Assembly: GCA_029339195.1 (NCBI GenBank)
Contig: JAPTJF010000428.1
Span: 1-54,222, forward strand
Direction of reading: 5' to 3'
Source of the DNA: Micractinium sp. NFX-FRZ
Taxonomy: Eukaryota; Chlorophyta; Trebouxiophyceae; Chlorellales; Chlorellaceae
DNA: 54,222 nt
Below are positions 24,084 through 35,100 of the stretch, one piece after another; the first letter of the stretch is position 1; every line of letters starts with the position of its first letter. Below the pieces are notes generated by a model, which saw nothing but the letters and a program-made list of their open reading frames with translations, was not told where the DNA came from and did no database searches. The position numbers and the translations under genes were made by a program.

Positions 24084-24172
24084 ATTCTCTTGCCTCAACC
24101 AAATAGGTGTGTGTTGTGGGGACTGAACGAAAAAATGCTGTGCTGTTGCCGGGGCCAAAGCCAGAGACCGAT

Positions 24173-25110
24173 TTAGATCTGCAGCACACAAGGGGAGGCA
24201 GAGGGGAGCGCCACTTTCAGGTCGCAGGCAGGCCAACAGGCAACGGCATGCTGCCTGCTCGCGCAATCTGCTGCACCCTGCCACCAGCACACAGCAGGCC
24301 CCGGAGACGGACGCGCTCGGTGGCACATGCAAGAGTCTGGCTGAGCAACGGCCACCCTCTCTCCGTCCCTGGCTGCCCTTTGCAAACACACCTTGCCCTC
24401 CTCAGCAAGGGACTCCACGCGCAGCAGCACAAAGCCGAAGGCCAGGCCCTGCAAACCAAGCAAGGAATCGCAACCTCAGCATAAGGGCGGCAGACCAGCA
24501 CACGCAACACCAAGCGCGTGCCTGGCCGCCTGCACCCTGTGCCGCAAGCAGCACAGTGCCTTTGCGTTCGTGTCCCTAACACTGTTTGACTGCCGCGCTG
24601 CACTGCCCAGCAGTGCGGGCTGATGCAAGTGAGGGCCAAGGTCCCAAATTCAAGAGGTGGCAGCGCCGCCGCCGCCGCCGCCCCTGGCTGATCAAGGCCG
24701 CCGGCTGCTCTGAGGCCTGATATCGGCACTCACGATGAGGGTGATGCCGCACATCACGCCGGACACGCCGAAAATGAAGCCAGCCTCGCCCGCAAGCTGA
24801 GCCACCTCGGTGGCCATGGCGCGGGTCTGCACGGCGCCAGACCGCTGCGCCTTGGGCATGGGGCGGGCGGCCAGGAACTGGCGGCTCACAGCGGGCTTGC
24901 TGCAGAAGGGGGAGGAGGGCGGGGCAGGCGGGCGATGTGAGGTAGTAGGGGTGGAGGGAGCCCCACTTGCAGCGCCCCCAGCCTGCCGCCTGAGCCGCTA
25001 GCTGTACCTGCACATCGACCTGCTCACCTGATGGAAGCACGCTGCGCCTGGGCGGCGGGCGCCAGGGCCACGGGGCGGCAGACGGCGGAGGAAGCCATGG
25101 CGGCGGCCAT
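24173..25110 (-). CDS. petM: Cytochrome b6f complex subunit PetM (subunit VII), plastid precursor
   Basis: Small single-pass thylakoid subunit of the cytochrome b6f complex, imported into the plastid. Four exons fit exactly. 25110-25028 is the transit peptide start MAAAMASSAVCRPVALAP. 24899-24734 completes the transit peptide and starts the mature part, GEAGFIFGVSGVMCGITLI. 24448-24392 is GLAFGFVLLRVESLAEEGK. 24178-24173 is ATC TAA, so the protein ends in GKI. Phases close (83+166+57+6 = 312 bases, 103 residues). The GLAxGFVLLRVES core matches PetM as I remember it from Chlamydomonas and cyanobacteria (GLAWGFLLLKIQ), and the algal protein also ends in EEGKI. The last coding exon is only one sense codon plus the stop. 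Intron 2 contains a (GCC)n run near 24665. The gene is divergent from NOT4. Confidence 0.92.
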
Positions 25111-25683
25111 TGTGGTCTGGTGGTGGCTGCTAAGGTGCACGAGGCGAAGGGTGAGCAGCAGGGAGTGGGGCAGCTCTGCAAGCGCTAAAATCGGCAGTTT
25201 GCAGCCTGAGATGAGGTGTACTGCCAGTGTACCTCGCCGGCTGGCTGGGGCTGACCCGCGTCCACTCCAGTGCAAGCGCATTGGCTTGTTGTTATAACCT
25301 CGGTCGGAGTAGTGCAAGGAGGGCGGGCGGCCCAGGTGCGCCACGAGCCGAGCGGCGATCATGTGGCTCGGGGTGTTGCCACCAATTGCCTGCTGATGCA
25401 GCTCATGAGGATGGCGTGCAGCCAGCCGGGGCCGGCTGACCGCCCACTGGCGCGCCCCATGCAGCCCCCCTGCAGCTCCTCCTCGTTAGAGCATACGTCG
25501 CCCGCTGCTGGCGTAGCAGCCACATCCTTCTGTGCCGGCAGCACCCTGGTGACCGGCCCAGGCCGCACACGGCCACGGGCAGAACAGTGCCCCTTCCTGC
25601 GCACTGACCACCTGCCGCCGCCACCTCACGCTGCCGCCGCCTCGTGCTGCTGCCGCTGCTTTTCCCTTGCAGGGTGTGCAACC
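25111..25683. other. Divergent promoter region of petM and NOT4
   Basis: It holds both promoters and 5' UTRs. The TTGCAG just before the NOT4 ATG (25670-25680) could be the acceptor of a 5' UTR intron. No TATA box seen. Confidence 0.45.
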
Positions 25684-28600
25684 ATGGATGAAGAACTGTG
25701 CCCACTATGCTGCACGGAGCTGGATGTCACGGACAGGGCCATCCAGTACTGCGAATGCGGATGTGCGTGGAAGGCCAGGCGGGCGTGGGGGAGTTGGCAC
25801 GGCTTGCTGGCAGCAACAGTTGCAGCAAGAGCCCGTTGCACCTGCGGGGGCTTGGCGATGCCAGTGTCTTAGACTGGATGCGATTGCGTACCTGCAACCT
25901 TGATTAGTTGCAGCTTTGGCTGCTGCATCCCTGCGATCACGCTATTTGGCACCCGCCCTGCACGACTGCCCTCTGGCCCGTCCCACTTGCCCGCCGCTGC
26001 CGCCAGAATTTGTAGCTGCCCCGCCTGCTGTCTAGCCCGCACCTGCCTCGCCTGGGCTGAACCGTTGCCCTGCGCCGCCTCAACCTGGCTTCGCCCCGCT
26101 GCGCCCGCCCTGCATCCCCGGCTGATGCGGTGCCGCTCCTTCCCCCCGCAGGCACACCCGGTGTGTGCCTGCGGTGCCACCGCCACATCCCCCTCTTGCC
26201 TGCCGCATTGATCCCCCTCTTCCCTCCCCTGTGTTGTGTGTGCTGCAACCTGCAGACCAGATGTGCCTGTGGTGCTACCACCACATCCTTGAGGAGGCGG
26301 CCAAGGCCAGCCTGGCGGCGCGCTGCCCAAACTGCCGCAGCGAGTATGACGAGGAGAAGATACAGATGCAGCACATTGACGCGGAGCAGTGAGTGGGTGG
26401 GAGAGGGGGGGGAGCTGAGCCAGCAGAGGTGGTGGGGCAGGGCGCGGGAGCGACGGAGGGACGGGGGCAGGATGGGGGAGCACGGGTGCAGCCTCTTCCC
26501 TCTCTTTCTGACCTTGCATGAGTTTGCGTTCAATCGGTTGGCTTGCTCTTTCTCTCCCCGCGTCGTCCTGCAAACCGAAGCTGACTAGAGAAGGAAGCAT
26601 TCGGCTAGCCGAGCGGAACTGTGTGCCAAAATCTGCTGCACCCTCCCTCCGCCTCCCCCCACTCTCCCCAGGCTGGAGCAGGAGAAGCGCAAGCTGAAGG
26701 AGAAGGACAAGCCCGGCAAGGCGGGCAGTGCCAGCCGCATCAACCGATCGAACCTGGCGGTGAGCTGAGCTGGCGGTGCGCGTGGGGCGGGGCAGCAGAG
26801 GCCCGCCAAGGCGGCAGTGCATGCAAGGCAGGCAGCCACCGCGCGTGCCGGCGCTGCGCATTGCCCTCCTCTGCCTCGCCCGCAACCACCTCTCTTCGTC
26901 ACACCACCCCTCTATTGCTCTGCTCTGCACAGCATCCGCGTGGTGGGCTCCCTCAACCCACGGCATGCTCCCCATGCACCCACCAAAACCCTCCCCTCTA
27001 GTTACAAAACACTCGCGCGGTGCCTAATCCGGCGCATGCCTCAGCTGCCTTACCGCGCATGCTTTGTGCCCGCCTGCCTGCCCCATCCCTCCACAGAACA
27101 TCCGTGTGGTGCAGCCCAACCTGGTGTATGCTGTGGGCCTCAGCCTGGACATCTGCTTTGAGGAGTCGCTGCGGGACCAGCACTACTTTGGGCAGTACGG
27201 GCGCACCGTGAAGATCAGCGTGAACCGCAGCGCGCACAGCGGGGGCGGCGGCGGCGGCGGGCACGGGCGGCAGCCCGCCACGGGCTCGGCATACGTCACC
27301 TTCAAGCGGCCAGAGGGTGCGCTGCGCAACGGTGTGCCGTGCGCTGTCGGGACGTGGCGTGATGTGCTGTGCTGGGACAATGGAGGCAGGGCCGGCAGGG
27401 GTGTGGCCAGCTGCGCAGCCAGCTGGCCTAACCCATTCTGCCCCCCACCCCCACCCCGCCGCATGCCTCCTATCAACCCCTTCCTTTTCCGCCCTTCCTT
27501 TTCCCCTCCCCAGATGCGCTGCGTTGCATCAAGTCGGTTGACGGCGCGGTGTGGCGGGGCAAGACGGTCAAGGCGTGCTTTGGCACCACCAAATATTGCA
27601 ACGCCTTCCTCAAGGGCCTGCCCTGCAACAACCCCGACTGCCTCTACCTCCACGAAATAGGTGGGTGGGGGGCGGTTGAGTGGGTGCAGAGTGGCGGGAC
27701 GGCAGGGGGGGCAACTTCCCCACCCTCACCCCCACCCCGCACACCCACCCGCAAAGGCTGGGTGGCGGCGTGGCTGGTACGCCCATGGATGTGCGGTAGC
27801 CGAGCATCAGAACTATCACAGCCGGGAACTGTCTTGCATTTTCACAAAGACGAGGTGGCTTGTGGAACAGGACACCTCACCTATCAGCGCACCTTATCAG
27901 GCCCCCCCTGCCCGGCTTCCTGCCTTCCCCGCAGCTGACGAGGCGGACTGCCTGACCAAGGATGAGGTGGCCGCGGGCCTGCTGCCAGCCCGCTTCATGT
28001 CTGCCGCCGGCTCGGGCGCCTTCAAGCCGCGCCTGGCCCAGAGCACGGTGCCCAACACGGGGCCCTCGCAGGCAAGCGGGCTGGGCAGTGGGGGGGATTC
28101 CTGGGTGGAGGACTGCGGCGGCGATTGTGGCGGTCCGCAACACGCGGCATACGTGTGCATGCAAGGAGTACAACGTGCGCCGCCAATGGCACACACTGCC
28201 TGCCAATGAGACGAGGGAGCCTTGGAGCTGCGCACTGACCTGCCTGCCCTGCCGCCCGCTCGATTTGCAGGCAGAGAAGGGGCCCGCAGCGGGCGGCGCA
28301 GGAGCAGCGGCAGCAGCGGTGGCAAGCAGCAGCGCGCGCGTGGCCTCTCAGCCCGTGCACGTGCTCACGGTGCCCCGCAGCCACTCGGCCCGCAGCTCCA
28401 TGCAGCTCCACGACGGCGGCGGCAGCGGCAGCTTCAACGCAGCTTCCACGTGGGGCAGCCCGGCGGCGGGGTCCCTGGTCAGTGCGGCCTCAGCGCCTGC
28501 CCCGGTGCCGGTGCCGGCGCCCGTGGCCCCTCGGCCGGCAGTACCGCCGGCAGTACCTGCGGGCCCCTCCTGGGCTTCCATCTCCTCTGCAGCACCCTCA

Positions 28601-31600
28601 CCCCCCGCCCCCTCCGCGGGGCTTGCGGCGGCAGCAGCTGCGGCAGCGCCGGTGGTTCACCACGCGCTGCCGCCGCCGCCGCCGCCCGCCGCCGCGCTGC
28701 CGCCGCCGCCGCCCTCAAATGTCCAGGAGTGGCCGTCACTGGGGGGCCCGGCGGCAGCCGGCGGCAGCGACACGGCGGCGCAGCAGCAGGAGGACGGCAG
28801 CGATGCGGCGAGGGGCAGCGGCAAGCCGGGTCTTCAGCGGGCACCCAGCCAAAATGGAGGCACCATGGCGGAGCAGCTGGCCCGCGCGCAGAGCCAGCCA
28901 GCCAGCAGCGCATCGGCGGCTCGCCCCAAGAAGCTGCTCCCCCTCAGCTCCCCTGGCAAGCTGAAACCACTGGGCAAAACGACGCCGCAGCGCTCGCCTC
29001 AGGCTCTGGTTCCTCTGTCTGCAGCCACGCCAGCAAGCGCCAGCAGCAGCAGCTCTGTACCAGCGGCGCCGGCCAGCAGCTTTGCAAGCGCAGCAACAGC
29101 GGCAGCAGCAGCAGCAGAGGCGGCAGCAGGCGCAGGCGCAGCCGCGCCTATGGCGAATGGCAGCGCTGCAGCAGCGGCTGCCGGCAAGCAGGCAGCCAGC
29201 ACAAGCGGACGTGCAGCGGCGGCACGGGGAGCTGAAAGTGCCGTTAAGCCTGCACCCCCCGCACCCCCTGCAAAAGCAAGCATGCCTGCGGCTCAGCCGC
29301 CAGCATCTGAGCAGGAGCAGCACGCGCCGGCGCCGGTGGCGGTAGCAGGGGCAGCAGCAAAGGCTGCCCGGCTGCGTCCGCCCCCGGGCTTTGGCGGGCC
29401 CTCTATCACGCCAGCCTCTGCTTCAGCAGCACCTGCGGCCTCCGCGCCAGCCGTCGAAGCTGCCCCCACAGCAGCGCCGGCGGCGGCAGTGCCTGCACCC
29501 CCAGCAGCAGCAGCAGCAGCAGCAGCGGCGGCTGCCAGCAGCAGCTCGCCAGCAGCTGGTGTGACTGCAGGGCCCGCTGCGCCCGCTGCGCCCGCCGCGG
29601 CTGCACCACCACGGCCCAAAAAGGTGTGTGGCCTGAGGTCAGCTGGTTTGGAAAGGGTGGAGGTTGAGTCACAGGGTTGGTGCTCTGGTGCACCTGCAGT
29701 GTTCCGCTCGTGCCGCTCACCGTCTCCCCTCTATTGTGCCCTGCCCGCCGCCCCTGCCTGCAGCTCGCCCCTCCTCCCGGGTTTGGCGGGCCCAGCACAG
29801 CTGCTGCCGCTGCTGCCAGCACGACGAGCAGCGCGAGCAGCGCGGCACCCACGCCCCCTGCCTCTCAGCATGCCTCCATGGACGGCGCCCCGCCTGCACT
29901 GGTGGCAGCGGCTGCAGCAGCAGCAGCGTTCAGGGGCCCCGGCCCGTTGGATGTGGTGTCAGCACCCACAGCTGCCGTGCCTGCAGTTGCCGAGTGGCAG
30001 CAGCAGCAGGACGGTGGCGCCAAGGCAGTGCAGCAGGCGGCAGAGGCAGGGGAGCCAGGCAGCAGCAGCAGCAGCAGCGCCTTGCTGGCAGCGGAACCGC
30101 CGGTGAAGCCGTCGCCGTCGGCAGCGGCGGAGGAGGAGGCGGTGGCTGCTGCCGCGGCCGACCGGGCCGCCAGCCTGGCGCACTCACTGCCTTCAGCAGG
30201 CGACCTGATGACTGCTGCTGCAGGGCCCAACGGCGAGGTGGGAACGCTCGCCCAGCACATCCTGCCGCTCCTCTGTGCAGCACAAAGCCGATGCCTTTGG
30301 CATCGAAATGCGTCCTGGCTTAGCAATGCAACCCGCCCAGAGCAATTGTGCCCCAAGCGTCTCACATTGTTTCTGATGGCAATATCCCCCCCGCCCGCCC
30401 CCCCGCCCGCCTGCGTGCAGAATCGGAGCGCCTCCCCAGCCCTTAGCACAGGCTCGCACAGCGCGCTTCCGTCCGCCCGGCGCCAGCGCAGCCGCTTTGC
30501 GTTTGCTCAGGCTGTGGAGGAGGCAGCGGCCGCTCAGGAGGCGGCGGCTGCCCGGCAGCAGCAGCTGTTGGAGCTGCAGCCGCAGCTACAGCCGCCACTG
30601 CACCCGCAACTGCAGCCGGCACACGTTGCTGCCCCAGCTTCAGCCCCCGTCTGTGTTCCGCCTGGCTTTGGCCTGCACCTGCAGCAGCACCCGCAACAGC
30701 ACCATCAGCTGCTGCAACAGCAGCAGCAGGCGCAGCATGCCCAGCAGCAGCAGCTCCTGTTTCAGCAGCATGCGCAGCAGGCACAGCAGCACATGCCGCT
30801 GGCGCCCACCTCCGCAAGCCTGCTGCTGCACGAGCAGCTGGTTCAGCAGCAGCAGCAGCTGCAACAGCTGCAACAGCTCCAGCAGCAGCAGGCACAACAG
30901 CAGCAGCAGCAGCAGCAGCAGGCACCGCTGTACCAGCACCATCAGCAGATGCTGCAGCAGCTGCAGGCGGCGCCACCGCAGCCGCCTCCGCGGCAGTCGC
31001 CGCAGCAGGATGCGGGCGCCTTTTTCAAGTCCCTATTCCCAACTGCCAACGTCAGCGTGGCGGCCAGCTACGAGCAGCAGCAGCAGGCACAGCAGGCACA
31101 GCAGCTGCTGCAGCAGACGCAGCAGCACCAGCAGCACCTGAGCTATCAGCCGCAGGCTTCGCCGCCCGCCTACCAGCCTGCCTACCAGCTGGGCCAGCAG
31201 CAGCACGTGCCGCTGCGCTCCCCGCCGCCACCCGGGTTTGGCGCACCCTTGGGCGGCGCTGCGGCATACGGCGGCGGGGGTGGGCTGTTTGGTGGCGGCA
31301 GCGGCGGCGGCAGCAGCGGGGTCAGCCCTCACGGCTCGCTGCTAGGCACCTCTCCCGGCAGCTACCAGTACAACCCCATCCAGGGCCTGTTCCCACAGCA
31401 CGCACAGCAGCAGCAGCCGGGGCTGGCGCCCGGCCTGGCGCTGCTGCGCCAGCTGCAGGGCGCCGGAGCGGTCGCTTCGCCCCCGCAGCCGCAGTACCAC
31501 CAACCGCAGCAGCCACAGCAGCAGCAGCAGCAGCAGCCACAGCCTGTGTTTGGTGGGTTCTCGGATCCAGCAATCATGGCTTTGGGAGTCCGCCACTCTG

Positions 31601-31695
31601 CGGCACCGCAGCAGCAGGCGCCGCAGCAGATGCTGCCGCCTGGGTTTGAAGCGCTGGCTGGCCGGCCTATGGGCCGGCCCCCGCCCGGGTTCTGA
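25684..31695 (+). CDS. NOT4: NOT4/CNOT4-type E3 ubiquitin ligase (RING, RRM, CCCH)
   Basis: E3 ligase of the CCR4-NOT complex, linked to mRNA decay and co-translational quality control. ATG 25684 opens the C4C4 RING: MDEELCPLCCTELDVTDRAI, then QYCECGYQMCLWCYHHI across an intron, then CPNCRSEYDEEKIQ. A Lys/Glu coiled segment (near 26.7 kb) leads into the RRM (NIRVVQPNLVYAVGLS, FFGQYG-like HYFGQYGRTVKISVN, GSAYVTFKRPEDALRCI). The CCCH finger TKYCNAFLKGLPCNNPDCLY is near 27.6 kb. The long C-terminal half (28-31.7 kb) is low-complexity: Ala/Pro-rich, then Gln-rich from 30.54 to 31.13 kb. It carries six PPGF motifs, the last at the very C-terminus before TGA 31693-31695. Introns join in phase. The one at 28072-28270 has a GC donor (CAG/GCAAGC). 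TGTAA follows 60 bases after the stop. Confidence 0.93.
30540..31130. repeat. CAG-rich polyglutamine-coding tracts in NOT4
   Basis: Interrupted CAG runs inside the last NOT4 exon encode many short poly-Gln stretches (the longest near 30890-30922). They are broken by His, Leu and Ala codons, so this is a degenerate polyQ region and not a pure repeat. Confidence 0.85.
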
Positions 31696-32159
31696 GACTG
31701 CCCCGCCGCCGTCCGTGTGCACATAAAGCAAAGCGTTTTGTGAGCAGCTTCCCATGTAAGCTGCAGCGCTCCCCCCCACACAGCATGCAACTCAATAAGG
31801 AGATTTGATGGGCAAGCCGGCAGGGCACGGCGTGGACATGCTTAGGGGCCATGCTGTACTATGCGAAGGGACATTGGCGTTCGGTAAGCGCTCGTGGCTC
31901 CCCTGCCTCTGAAGAGCACATCTGGTTGAATGGGGCACCACATTGCCATTTTTTGAGCCAAACACAGGTCGTCCAACGCTACCGGGAGGTGCGGTCCTCC
32001 CTGGCCTTGCTTCCTATTTCCGGCCATCCGGGCTTTTCCGAATCCAACAGTCGACTTGCCTGCAGCAGAAGGGGATAAAACTGCCTTGAGCGCTCCAATC
32101 CTCTTTGAGCGCAGCCTTTGCTGGCCTCGCTGTGGCGCCCAGACGTATGTGCTGGTATC
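31696..32159. other. NOT4 3' UTR and promoter of the receptor-like kinase
   Basis: About 464 bp between two plus-strand genes. The first 70 bases are NOT4 3' UTR; the rest must hold the kinase promoter. No RNA gene or repeat seen. Confidence 0.45.
31755..31759 (+). terminator. TGTAA polyadenylation signal of NOT4
   Basis: It starts 60 bases after the NOT4 stop codon, the expected distance. Confidence 0.7.
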
Positions 32160-35100
32160 ATGGTGATGCATGACGCGGCCACCCGTCTATCGGCGGGCCC
32201 GCCGCGAGCAGGGCCGTGGCGGCAGGACGGCGGGGCGCGACGGCGTCAGGGCAGCAGCAGACCCGCCGTGCTCCTCCTGCTGGTGCTAGTGTGCAAGGCA
32301 GCAGCAGCAGACACCGTCACTCCACCTTCATCAGCGGGTTCTGTCAGCCAGACTGCGAGTCAAGAAGTGCTGGAGCTTGATCCTGACCAGGTGAGCAGGG
32401 GGAGGGTGGGGGGGGCTGGTGGCGAGGTGCAGACCAAGCGAGGCGGGATAAGGATAGAGTTGGCAAGAGGCGCTCTTGTGTGCATGCCGTCTCCGCAAGC
32501 AGCACTGCCTCCGCACCAGAACTTCAGCGCACTGCCAGCCACCGTCTGGAGCTGTCGCCAACCTCAACTGAGTGCCTGCCCGCCATGCCGGCGCCCCGCT
32601 CGCCCCTCTGCAGGTCTACGCTGCCCCAGAGGGCAGTGGGGAAGATGAGGCACTGATTGCTCCCGGAGCTGTGCTGGCCGGGGAGCCGCTGGGGCCGCCC
32701 CTTGCCGGTGTGACGAGAGTGGAGGCGTGCAGCGCGGCGTGCAGGCGGGAGGCGGCATGCGCGCTGTTCCGGTTCTGCCCCTCGCCGGAAGGCTGCCCGG
32801 GAGGCGGCACAGTACAGCCGATTGGCTACCAAGGCTGCCAGCTCCTAGCGGCAAATTGCTCACTGCAGCCAGCAGTGGAGGCGCAGGGCGTGGCATTGTC
32901 GTCAGGTGGGCCGGTCTGTTGCGGAGATGGTGGCGGTGGTGGGGGTGTGCTGTTCTCGAGTGCTGGCCGCATGCCGCTGGCGACGACCCTTTCTGCCGAT
33001 CCACTGCTGTGATCCGCTGGCACGCCCGCTGCCGCCCCACCCTGCCTGCAGGGTTCCCCATCCACCACACACCCCTCACGATCAGCGGCTTCACATCCTT
33101 TGCGGCCCGAGGCCTGAAGGATTTTGACCTCCCCGCCTGCCCAGGCACCCTGCTCCCCGGCCACTGCGCCTTCCGCTCCCCGCTGAGCGCGGCGTCGACG
33201 TGCATCCGCATGCCCGAGTGCCGCGCTGTTGTGTTCCTGGCCAACGGTGGGTGTGTGTGGGCGGAGATGTGTCTCGTACCACAGGCAGCCTATGCACGCA
33301 GGGCGCAGAGCCAGGCTGTGTAGGAGCAGATGTGTGCAGGCAGGCAGGCGCGTGTAGGCCACCCGCTCCTGCCTTCTCTGTGATCGTAGTTGCAGCGGGC
33401 TGTAGTCCGGCTGTGCAGGCGGCACTTCACGCACCTTGGCGCACCCTCTGCCCGCCCCCTGCCTGGCATGCACAGGCACCGACGGCTGCTCCGCGCCCAT
33501 CTCCATTCTGAAGGCCTCTGGCCTCAACCCCGCCAACACATTCATCAGCCCCACGGCATACACGCTGCAAGTGGTGGCGACGCCGCTGCAAGAGGTGGGG
33601 CCCGCACCATGCATGGATGGTGGTGCTGGCTTTGCGGACTGTTGCAAACTGGCAGAGTTGGCATTGCGGTTCGTAGAGGCAGTGCAAGGCTGTCTGCGGC
33701 ACCCACCACGGGATGCCCGACGCTTGTGCTGCTGGGCCTGCTGAGATCACGGGTGTCCAGCTGCTGGGGGCTGCATGCACACTGCTCCAACCTGCGCTGC
33801 CCCCTTGCCTCCCCTCACTTCCCTCCCCATTTCCCTGCCCGCCTGCCTGCCCCTCACTGCCACAGGACTCGTTTTGGCTGCACGCCAGCGAGGGCCAAGT
33901 GCTGCTTCCCAGCGACGCCGAGGAGGCTGTGGCGGCAGGAGATGCCGGCAGCAGCCTGGGCAACACCACAACCTACAAGGGTTGCATAGTGGGCCAGAAT
34001 GCGGCGATGACTGGGAGGGTGCTGTCCACCTTGGAGGGGGTGGAGGCACCAGAGGCCTGCTGCCGAGCTTGCCACGAGGACATGAAGAGAGGGGCAGCGG
34101 AGCTCTGCAATGTGTGGAACCTCTGCCTGCAACCGGGCGGCTGCAGGTGTGTGAGGGCAGGCTCGGAGGGTGTGGGTGGGTGCAGGCAATAGCAGCAGCG
34201 GTCGCCGGGTCCGTGTCCGTCTGCCGCCGGCTCCCATGCTTTTGATCGCCGCTGACGTAAAATTGGCTGCCTGCGCATTGGAGGCTCAGGTTATGTTCTC
34301 CCCACCATGTGAGCTTGCAGCTATGAGGATCGAGACCTGTCATATGAGACCATCACACTGGCACAGGGCCAGTGTAAGCTGCCTGGCACACCGCCTGCTT
34401 GCCACTGCTGCGCCCGCCGGCGGCCCACAAATCGCAGCCATCCTGGCAGGCTGGTGCTCTCTCTGCACGCTTGCCCACACAGCCAGCAACGCTTCTGCCA
34501 GCTGCACCAACTTCATCCTGGCTTACGCCCTGACATTTGCTTCGTGTGTGTGTGCCTTGCAGGCGAGCTGAGGCACCAGGAGCTGGCTGTGCCCCAAATC
34601 GGGTCCCCGCCCATCCTGCTGGGCAAGGGGCCCAACGTGCCGCTGGTGGCGGGGGCACCCATTGCTCTGTGGGGGCCGCAGCTGGAGGGGTATGAGCGCC
34701 ACATCGGCATGAGCACCTTTGCTGCGGGCCATTATGAGTGCAGCGGAAGCCTCAGGTGGGCAGGCCGGGGGCAGGCACACATGGTATGTACTTGGGGCTT
34801 GTTGTTCTTGCGGCAGCCTTAAACGATTGTGCACAATGTGCTGCTGCCTTGAGACTCGTGCTTTGCTTTGAACGGGACGCTGTGCGGCCCTGGGCACACT
34901 GTCAGCGGCTCTCTGCTGCAGATTGGCTCTGATGCATGCATTGACTACTCACGTTGTCTGGAACCTAATGCAGGCCGCAGGCGCGAGAGTGCCTGCTGGC
35001 GGGCGCACCGGAACAGCTGGCGCAAGCGTGTGACGAGGACACACAGGGGCCCTGCGTGGCCTTCCTGCTCAAGCCAGGTGTGTCACGTTGATTGTGCCGG

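Larger units (their letters stand above)
23503..24172. other. Convergent 3' UTR region between the small gene and petM
   Basis: No gene seen. A plus-strand TGTAA (24079-24083) lies beyond a minus-strand TGTAA (24038-24042). If both are used the two mRNAs overlap tail to tail by tens of bases. A further minus-strand TGTAA occurs at 23621-23625. Confidence 0.45.

Noticed and set aside
27962..28270. Start of the 714-codon plus-strand frame as an independent gene
   Set aside because: Its first 100 codons are the out-of-frame strand of a NOT4 exon plus an intron; from 28271 it is the NOT4 coding frame.
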